Shown: one piece after another, positions 1 through 6,900 of the stretch
How the letters are laid out: each line of letters starts with the position of its first letter
Numbering within the stretch: the stretch's first letter is position 1
Source: Treponema sp.
Lineage (GTDB): Bacteria; Spirochaetota; Spirochaetia; Treponematales; Treponemataceae
DNA length: 6,952 bases
Direction of reading: 5' to 3'
NCBI GenBank assembly: GCA_018384055.1
Contig: JAHAZL010000064.1
Span: 1-6,952, forward strand
Translations under genes and position numbers: made by a program
The notes under the pieces: model-generated
The model's input: the letters and a program-made list of their open reading frames with translations, nothing else
Told to the model about the DNA's origin: nothing
The model's database searches: none

Positions 1-1
1 T

Positions 2-2545
2 GCAGAAATCTATGACGGTTCCGTTTATGTTGAAAGCGGTGACGGCGAAACAACTGACGGTGTCTTCCTTAAATCTGACGGTGGAAGCATCAGCGTTGCC
101 ATGGAAAGTGGAGCCGCAGCCAGTGTAGATTTAAGCAGGGGCGGTTTTGTTCAGGTTGTGTCAGGTAATGCCTCAATATCAAATGCTGAAGGAATTGTAA
201 AAAACCTTTCTCAGGGTGAAAGCCTTGGTGTTGGCCAAAAGGATTTTCAGCAGCCTCGCTTTACAATGATTTCTCCAGCTCCAAACAAAAAAATCCTTAA
301 CCATGGAAAAGAAGACTGCAATGTTGACTTTGAATGGAAAGCCCTGGACATGCCTGAAAACTCAAATCTTGTCCTTGAGGTTTCTTCTGATAAAAAGTTT
401 TCTAAGATTGCAAACTCAGAAATCATAAACGGAATTGATCACTGCACTATGGCGATGGGGGCGGGCGTATGGTACTGGCGCATTAGGAATACAACAGCAG
501 AAAATCCTCTGTCTGCCATGGTTGCCAGCCGCATTCAGGTCATTCAGTCCCTTCCTCCGGATTTGCTTAGCCCTGTTCAAAATTATGAAATAAATTACAG
601 AAGCCGCAAACCTGCAATCCGTTTCATTTGGACTGAAACAAACCGTGCGGACAATTATCGCCTTGTAGTTGCAGACAATGAAGAACTCAAAAATCCAATC
701 ATCGATCAGCGCGGTGGTTCAACTTCTGCAGTCATTTCCACATTGAAGCAGGGAAAGTATTACTGGCAGGTTGTACCTTATTTTTCAACAAACAGGGAAG
801 GCTTTGCTGCACCTTCTGAAGTTCATTCTTTCTCTGTCGTTAAATCGGGAACCCTTAATCCGCCTGTTCCCCTTGTTCCTGCATACAATTCCATCGTGAA
901 CATAGAGAAGGATGCAAAGAAAACAACTTTCAGCTGGAAGTCTGAACCTGAAGCCATTTCCTATAAACTTGAATTTTCCCGTGAGGCAGATTTTTCAAAG
1001 GTTGAAAAAAACTTTGATATTTCAATCAACCATGTTTCTCTTTCAGGCCTGAATGAATTTTCCGCCGGAAGATGGTTCTGGCGAATTTCTCAGGTTGATC
1101 AGGAAGGCAATGTTTCCAATACCTGTGAACCAGTTTTGTTCTATGCAATGGAAGGGAAACCGGAGCAGCACACTGTAGAACCTGTCGACGGATATGGAAT
1201 TGCAGAAAACCTCATGATGGACATGAATTTTACATGGAAGAAAAATCTTCCTGACTTCTATAAAACTTCCGTTCAGATTGCCTCCGACCAGAAGTTTAGG
1301 AATCTTGTAATCAATGTTCCTGTAACAGGTTTCTCTTTGAGCGGAATTCATCTTCCTAGGGGAACCTACTGGTGGCGCCTTTACTCAAAGTCTTCCGTAG
1401 ATGACTTTGAAATGATATCTTCTGCAAAAAAGCTTCATGTCCTTTCTAACCTTGAGGCTTCTTCAATAATTGCTCCTGTTGGAAAAGCAGTTGCAAGAGA
1501 TACTGTTCCTTATAGATTCAAATGGAAGGAAGTTGAAGGTGCCGATTACTATAAAATCATAATTTATAGAAATACAGATAATGAAATAGTTTATGAAGAT
1601 ACAGTGTATGACACGACCTTTGATCTTGATATGTTCCATCCAGCGGAATTCAGGGACAGAACGGATTACAAGATTGAAATCCAGGCCAAGGCAAATGCAA
1701 TTCCTGGAGTAATGAGCCGCCGTAACGGTGACCTGTATGAAACAAAATTTCATCTTGTAAAGCTTAGGCCGATAGAAATTGTTATTCCAAAAAAGAATGC
1801 AAGGTTTGAAGGAATAGACGCTGCATTGAACAAAATAAAGATTACCTGGTCGTCTGTTGACGCAGTTGCAGAAGCTCAGGTGGTTGTTTCCCAAAGAACT
1901 AAAGACGGTTTTATTCCTGTAGTTAAGATTCCGACAGATGAAGAATTTGCCGCAGGAACAAAAGTTGCACCTGCAACAGTATTGATTGCAAATCCCGATT
2001 TAAGAAATGGTGGGGACTATGAAATTGTAGTTCACGCAAAGACTAATGATGGAATTGATATTTCTAATACTGACAGGAAATACATCGGTGAATTTTCAAT
2101 TACTCCTGTAGAACCTTTGCCTAAGGCTTCCGGCTTGAGTGCGGTTCCTGCAGTATTAAATGGAGATTACCTCCGTAAGAAGACCAACCCAAGAACGATT
2201 ACTTTGAACTGGAGTCCGGTTAAGAATGCAACTGATTACCATGTTGAAGTAAAGACGGGCAAGGGTAAAACCATATTCAAGGAAATCATTTCGGGAAAAA
2301 CAAGCTGTGAAATAAACTGGCTTGAACTCATCCAGAAGAGGGAAACCGAAAAACTTAGGAAAGAACTTTACAGCGGAAAATTCAATTGGACTGTAGAAGC
2401 TGTAAGAAGAGTTGATGCGGATAAAGACGGCAAACTGGATACAGAACTTCAGCCTGGTATTCCTGCTTCAGAAATGTTTGTTACTGATATACCTTTATTG
2501 AAAAAAGTAAATTCTAAGGGGGCAAAGAACCCGTATGGAAAATAG
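2..2545 (+). CDS. FecR-like domain protein with about seven Fn3-like repeats (5' end missing)
   Basis: The frame is open from base 2 through the ATG at 101, so that ATG is internal and the true start lies upstream; 847 residues are visible. Visible residues 1-80 (SVYVESGDG..., AASVDLSRGGFVQVVSG) look like the C-terminal part of a FecR domain, a beta-rich fold known from the periplasmic regulator FecR and common in spirochaetal envelope proteins. From about residue 85 follow roughly seven Fn3-like units, each opening with an aromatic-x-W strand (near residues 108, 206, 310, 410, 506, 612, 733) and closing, in the first four, with WYWRI, YYWQV, WFWRI or YWWRL; units 5-7 are more diverged. A DADKDGKLD loop sits at about residue 805. 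No enzyme motif or membrane segment is seen. The protein is probably exported, but its signal region is outside the window. The stop overlaps the next gene by 11 bp. Architecture is fairly secure; the function (binding or scaffold) is unknown. Confidence 0.85.
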   Translation, partial: AEIYDGSVYVESGDGETTDGVFLKSDGGSISVAMESGAAASVDLSRGGFVQVVSGNASISNAEGIVKNLSQGESLGVGQKDFQQPRFTMISPAPNKKILNHGKEDCNVDFEWKALDMPENSNLVLEVSSDKKFSKIANSEIINGIDHCTMAMGAGVWYWRIRNTTAENPLSAMVASRIQVIQSLPPDLLSPVQNYEINYRSRKPAIRFIWTETNRADNYRLVVADNEELKNPIIDQRGGSTSAVISTLKQGKYYWQVVPYFSTNREGFAAPSEVHSFSVVKSGTLNPPVPLVPAYNSIVNIEKDAKKTTFSWKSEPEAISYKLEFSREADFSKVEKNFDISINHVSLSGLNEFSAGRWFWRISQVDQEGNVSNTCEPVLFYAMEGKPEQHTVEPVDGYGIAENLMMDMNFTWKKNLPDFYKTSVQIASDQKFRNLVINVPVTGFSLSGIHLPRGTYWWRLYSKSSVDDFEMISSAKKLHVLSNLEASSIIAPVGKAVARDTVPYRFKWKEVEGADYYKIIIYRNTDNEIVYEDTVYDTTFDLDMFHPAEFRDRTDYKIEIQAKANAIPGVMSRRNGDLYETKFHLVKLRPIEIVIPKKNARFEGIDAALNKIKITWSSVDAVAEAQVVVSQRTKDGFIPVVKIPTDEEFAAGTKVAPATVLIANPDLRNGGDYEIVVHAKTNDGIDISNTDRKYIGEFSITPVEPLPKASGLSAVPAVLNGDYLRKKTNPRTITLNWSPVKNATDYHVEVKTGKGKTIFKEIISGKTSCEINWLELIQKRETEKLRKELYSGKFNWTVEAVRRVDADKDGKLDTELQPGIPASEMFVTDIPLLKKVNSKGAKNPYGK
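248..2497 (+). repeat. Protein-level array of about seven Fn3-like repeats
   Basis: Each unit is roughly 80-120 residues and begins after a Pro-rich linker (for example SPAPNKK, LSPVQNYEI, PLVPAYNS, VEPVDGYG, IIAPVGKA). A strand with Trp follows (FEW, FIW, FSW, FTW, FKW, ITW, LNW), then a strand of the type Y-x-L-x-V/F, a D/E-x-x-F turn, and a final G-x-YYWR type strand. The units are diverged at DNA level, with no obvious long direct nucleotide repeats, so this is an old duplication rather than a recent expansion. Unit limits are judged by eye. Confidence 0.7.
2516..2522 (+). promoter_or_regulatory. Ribosome binding site for the barrel-type protein gene
   Basis: AAGGGGG lies inside the 3' end of the upstream gene, 12 nt before the ATG at 2535. 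The purine run is a plausible Shine-Dalgarno sequence, though the spacer is longer than usual. Because the start also lies 8 nt upstream of the preceding gene's stop codon, ribosomes finishing that gene may re-initiate here. Confidence 0.5.
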
Positions 2546-3812
2546 TTTTAAGCTGCCTGCTGAAAACATAAAGAAAATAACTTCATTTTTCCTTGTCATG
2601 ATTTGCCTGAACATTATTGTTTTTGCACAGGCTGAAGAAGAACAGGAAATGACTGTTGGAGAAGAGGTTCAATGGCAGACTCTTGAATGGGAAGACGAAG
2701 GTTCGGCTTATGTTCTTCACTATGACATTGAGATTGAAAAATACAATGCAAAGAAAAATGTCTATGAGCCCATGCTTTCTTTGAAAACTGAAGACAACTC
2801 TACAAGCGTAAAGATCCAGCCACAGCTTTCTTCAGGCAAATACAGGTATAGGATCATTTCCTATGACCTTCTTGGCTTTGCCCTTGAAGATGCAGAATGG
2901 AATGAACTAATAATCTATAAGGCCTTTCAGCCTGAAATTAAGGATGTCTCTTCCAATGTAAATTATTCAAATACGATTTATATAGAAGAATACAATGACG
3001 GTATATTTAACATCTCCGGAAAAAATCTTTTTCCTATGCCTGAAAAAGGAGATGAACTTTCCTATACCACTTACTGGTTGAGAAGGAAAGCCCTGAAGAA
3101 CAAGATATTTCCGATTATTCTTGAAAATCCTGACGGTAAGAAACTGAAGATTAAGCTGACAGATGAACAGATGGATACAGGTACCTATTATTTTGTTGCA
3201 AAAGATGCCTCTGGTCTTGAAAGCAAACTGGATTCTTCTTCTGAACTTATAATCAAGTACAAGAAGATGATGGACCTTAACCTTTCTTTGGGATATTCGG
3301 TTCCTTATATGCTATATGATGATACCATTCCGGTATACATGGACTCTAAAATATGGCCTTTGAGTGCAACTCCTAAAATTACCTTTGTCCCTGTAAAAAG
3401 GAGATGGGGTTTCCTTGGACTTGGCGCTATGGGTAGCTATACCATGATGAATGCAGATTTTGGAAACTACAAGATTGACGGAAGTCTCATAAGCGGATTT
3501 ACTAATCTTGTTTATCAGAAACCGATTTATTTTCGTATGTCGGAAACTCAGCGCAAACATATAATGACGCTTGAAGCTCATGTCGGTGGTGGAATTGTTT
3601 ACTTCAACAATTATGTTTTTTCTTTTTTACATGACATAAAATCCGAGCCACTCAATAGCCTTAATATTGCTGTTGATGCAGGACTGGCGCTCCAGTATTT
3701 CATAACCAGCAGACTTTATGCTGAGGTAGACGTGACTTTCATAAATGCCTTTGCTAAGAACATGAAATTTGGAATGGTTGTGCCGACAGTTAGCATAGGA
3801 TGGCAGTTCTAG
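2535..3812 (+). CDS. Secreted Fn3/IPT-like protein with C-terminal outer-membrane barrel-like domain
   Basis: 425 residues. Residues 1-33 form a signal peptide: Lys at 13-14, a hydrophobic core from about 18 to 30, and a likely signal peptidase I site A-Q-A before the acidic E34. Residues about 40-130 resemble the Fn3-like units of the upstream gene (LEWEDEGSAYVLHYDIEI ... SGKYRYRI). Residues about 132-244 look like an IPT/Ig-type beta domain (FNISGKNLF ... TGTYYFVAKDASG). From Met245 the sequence alternates polar and hydrophobic residues with frequent Gly and aromatics and ends in SIGWQF; a terminal Phe preceded by alternating hydrophobics is the usual outer-membrane barrel signature, and about 180 residues would fit a small barrel of roughly eight strands. 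The 11-bp overlap with the upstream gene implies one operon. An outer-membrane anchor with a periplasmic Fn3/IPT arm, partnering the FecR-like protein, is the simplest reading but is inference; no named family was recognised. The start is supported by the signal peptide and the AAGGGGG upstream. Confidence 0.85.
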   Translation: MENSFKLPAENIKKITSFFLVMICLNIIVFAQAEEEQEMTVGEEVQWQTLEWEDEGSAYVLHYDIEIEKYNAKKNVYEPMLSLKTEDNSTSVKIQPQLSSGKYRYRIISYDLLGFALEDAEWNELIIYKAFQPEIKDVSSNVNYSNTIYIEEYNDGIFNISGKNLFPMPEKGDELSYTTYWLRRKALKNKIFPIILENPDGKKLKIKLTDEQMDTGTYYFVAKDASGLESKLDSSSELIIKYKKMMDLNLSLGYSVPYMLYDDTIPVYMDSKIWPLSATPKITFVPVKRRWGFLGLGAMGSYTMMNADFGNYKIDGSLISGFTNLVYQKPIYFRMSETQRKHIMTLEAHVGGGIVYFNNYVFSFLHDIKSEPLNSLNIAVDAGLALQYFITSRLYAEVDVTFINAFAKNMKFGMVVPTVSIGWQF

Positions 3813-3836
3813 GGGGAACACTGTAGGAATTCTGGT

Positions 3837-3866
3837 TTGGATTTTTGTTTTAAAATTCATTATAAT
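3837..3866 (+). promoter_or_regulatory. Candidate sigma70-type promoter for the beta-helix lipoprotein gene
   Basis: A perfect TATAAT -10 box at 3861-3866 is preceded by TTGGAT at 3837-3842 (three of six matches to TTGACA) with an 18-bp spacer. Transcription would start near 3873, giving about 70 nt of leader to the ATG at 3943. The AT-rich gap of 130 bp after the upstream operon fits a promoter location. No GC-rich hairpin with a T-run was found between 3812 and here, so read-through from the upstream operon remains possible. Confidence 0.5.
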
Positions 3867-3867
3867 T

Positions 3868-3873
3868 GGGGAG
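3868..3873 (+). promoter_or_regulatory. Shine-Dalgarno-like GGGGAG before the leader ORF
   Basis: GGGGAG lies 8 nt before the ATG at 3882, an ideal position for a ribosome site. It directly follows the -10 box at 3861-3866, so a transcript started from that promoter would begin at or just after it. It could work only on read-through or upstream-initiated transcripts. Confidence 0.3.
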
Positions 3874-3881
3874 TTAAAAGT

Positions 3882-3935
3882 ATGTTTTCAGTTGATTTAC
3901 AGCAACCTATCATCATGTCAATAATCGGCAGTTGA
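3882..3935 (+). CDS. Possible 17-residue leader peptide ORF
   Basis: An ATG at 3882 with GGGGAG 8 nt upstream opens a 17-codon frame (MFSVDLQQPIIMSIIGS) ending in TGA at 3933-3935, only 7 nt before the candidate ATG of the lipoprotein gene, which lacks a clear ribosome site of its own. That arrangement would allow translational coupling. There is no run of a single amino acid's codons as in attenuation leaders, and no recognisable domain. An ORF this short can arise by chance, so it is listed as tentative. Confidence 0.22.
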   Translation: MFSVDLQQPIIMSIIGS

Positions 3936-3942
3936 ATAACAT

Positions 3943-6900
3943 ATGGGAAGCGACATAAAAAATTCAGAGAGAAAAAAAGTGAGAAGAACAATCAGCAAGG
4001 GAATATTTTTATCATTTTTATATGCCGCATCATTTTCAATTTTTTCATGCGCAAATTTTAATACACCGGTGAAGGAATTTTTCGAACGCTACACCGACAC
4101 CGCCGCCATTGAAATAAAGCAGATGAACGATCCGTATGAAATCGATGCTTCCGGAATGATGTGCTATGGATCAGATTCTGATAAATCAATAGATCTGTAC
4201 TTAAGAAATCCACAGATGTACGACATTAGTTTCGGATATTCCTATGACCTCAAAGGTCTTTCAAGTGTACTTCCTGCGTCTTCTGTTCCTTTCACGATCG
4301 TACAGAATCCAAGGGACAAGGCAAGAGCGACCCTTACATTTAAGAAAGACTTTCTTGAGGCTGTTGATATCGGAAGTTTTACAGTAGATTCAATCATCAA
4401 AAAAAATATTTCCGGAAACATCACTCTGGTTGAAAAAGAAACAAGAAGGCCATTTGACTCTTTCCATATAGAATTGAGGGCAGACTCCGTTCCGCCGAGC
4501 ATTGAGCGTGCTACTTTCCAGATGGATAAGGATCCAAGTGATCCCGACAGCCAGTATGTAGTCTGCTTCTTCATGCCATGTTTTGAAAATGGTTCCGTAC
4601 ATAATAAAGATACAAAGACAATCTTTGTGAACGGCAGGCCATTCTATTTTGATCCTGCAACAGCTGAAGCTTTATACAGGGATTCCTCATTAAGTGAAAA
4701 GGAAGTATCCTTTGACAAAACAAAACCTTCATTGGTTCCAATTGTTCAGGCTGGATTTAAAATTTCTTTTGACGAAACCATCATACCGGTAGAATTGTCT
4801 GGCGTAAAATACAAACCGCTGTATTACAAAACTGGAATTCGCCCAAGTAATCAGGAAGTACGTTTTACATTTTCTATTGTTGATGACAGCGGACTTTCTT
4901 CCAGCACTATAATTTCAAACAAAGCAAAAGAACTTAGTCCGCCGGTTCTTGAGAATGGAACGGTTTTTACCGCAGAAGAAGACAGCGGTTACTATTCTTT
5001 TAAGATTACACATAACGGACAGACTACAGATGATTCATCTGCAGGTTTCGTATATATAAATTCAGTCGTAGAAAATGCTTCGGACAGCCTTGACATAACA
5101 AAAGACAGCCAGTACGGAACATCGGTCCTTAAGCTTAAGCCTGGCAACTACAACATTGAGGCCTACGCTTCTAAAAACAACTTCGTTTCAAGTGACCCCG
5201 CTAGTGTTTCTGGTATCAGAGTAAGACGCCCTGCCATTTATTATGTCCGGGCAAATGGTAATGACACAGAAGGTTTGGGAAGCAAGCAGAAGCCTTTTGC
5301 CACAATCCAGAAGGCAATAAGAGAAATTAACAATAACGAAGATATAGACGTCAATACTCAGGTTTACATCAGATTGATGAGCAACATTCAAGTCTCAGAT
5401 ACAATTGAGTTTTCTGACAAAACACTTTCATCCGTTAATGTAAAAAATATTACCGTAGAGCCTTACGGCATTGGTAACGCGAAAATTTCTCTGGGTGGAG
5501 TTGCAGATAAAATATTGATTGATGCACAACTGAAGGCAGCTGGTGCAAAACTTACATTGAATAATATTACTTTGGAAAATGGATGTACAGAAACTGCCCC
5601 TTCCACATCATCATTAATCTATAGTGATGCTGATAATAGTCTTATCATGAATAATGTTACAATCCAGAATTCTGCTGTACAAAGTTCTGCCTGCATTGTA
5701 GGAAATAGCGGTCCCGCTGAAATGAACAACTGTACTGTAAAAAAATGTTATGGCGAAAATAATCTCATATACGGCAGCAGTTTGACTATTAAAAATTGTT
5801 CAATTACTGGCAACAAAGCAAAATGTATTGTTTATAATAACGGTAATATGAAATTGATTGATTCTGCCGTTTCAGATAATACAATTATCAATGGAGATAG
5901 TGATATTGGTGCTATTCTTACCATGGCGCAAAAAACTACAACCCTTGGTGGTAAAGTCATCATCAAGAATAACAAAACATCTGACGGTGTTCAGAGAAAC
6001 TTTACATATAATGATGATTCAAACAGCAAAACCATCCAAATTGATTCCCCTCTTACAGGAAGTGATATTCACATTAGTTATGTTGGAACTACCCCTCCTG
6101 GTTATGGAAAATCTCTTACATTTACATCGGGATATTCAACAAATCTTAAAGCAAATCCGGAAACAATCTTTACAAGTGATGACGGTTTCGTCATCGGCTG
6201 GAATGACATAAAAACAGAAGCTGCCCTCTATTCTTCTGCAGTCAGACCTGGCATTCAGATGGTAGGAGATATAAAGTCCTTAAAAGAACAATTGGAGAAA
6301 CATATAAATGATAGTAAATATACAATGTACAGTTCTACATTTGAAGCTTCGTCCAGCAATATATCTGATAAAACTCTATTTAATATCAAAAGTTTAAATG
6401 TATCTATTGATGGTGGAGATAAAGACAGACGCGGAAAAATAGATTTAAAATCAGTTCAAGGACGTGCATTTACTATATCTGGAGACAGTGATGTAAAAAT
6501 TTCAAATATTGATTTTACTTCAGATCATGATGGTTCTGATTATAAGCCAGCTTATTATGGAAAATATCATGGAACTGGAATTTTAGTAAAATCTGGTGCA
6601 GTTGTTACAATTGAAAATTGTACATTTGAAAAACTTTCAGTAGATATTAACAGATGGGAAGATTCTCCAAATACTGGTTTTGCTGGGATAATTGAAGTTG
6701 AAGATGGTGGAAAGGTTATAATTAAAAATTGTTTCATAAAGAACTCTAGATTACTTTCTAACGGCTCATGGGGTGGTGCCGTCTGCATACAGGAAGGTGG
6801 TAAGGCAGAGATTTCTTATACTACAATTGAAGAAATCAGAGGAGGTCATGCGGGCGGAGCCTTAATGGTGTTAGGAGAATGTAAAATGCAAAATTGTATA

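Noticed and set aside
101..103. ATG 101 as the start of the first gene
   Set aside because: The frame is open back to base 2 and the upstream 33 residues (AEIYDGSVYVESGDGE...) continue the FecR-like beta pattern, so this Met is internal.
1043..1894. Two minus-strand ORFs of 102 and 143 codons
   Set aside because: They lie wholly inside the first gene on the opposite strand, have Cys/Asn-rich low-complexity translations and show no domain or ribosome site.
3312..3860. Minus-strand ORFs of 89 and 77 codons opposite the barrel-type gene
   Set aside because: Both are antisense to a well-supported coding frame and their translations show no recognisable protein pattern.
3813..3860. Terminator after the barrel-type gene
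   Set aside because: T-rich stretches are present (for example 3842-3851), but I found no stable GC-rich inverted repeat before them.
4242..4602. Minus-strand ORFs of 110 and 70 codons
   Set aside because: They overlap each other and the lipoprotein frame on the opposite strand, without supporting signals.
5188..5391. Minus-strand ORF of 67 codons
   Set aside because: It is antisense to the beta-helix entry motif, which is strongly supported on the plus strand.
5858..6211. Plus-strand ORF of 117 codons in another frame
   Set aside because: It lies inside the lipoprotein gene; its Leu/Gln-rich translation is what a +1 reading of AT-rich beta-helix sequence gives, and it has no clear ribosome site.
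6567..6788. Minus-strand ORF of 73 codons
   Set aside because: It is antisense to the second beta-helix block and has no independent evidence.
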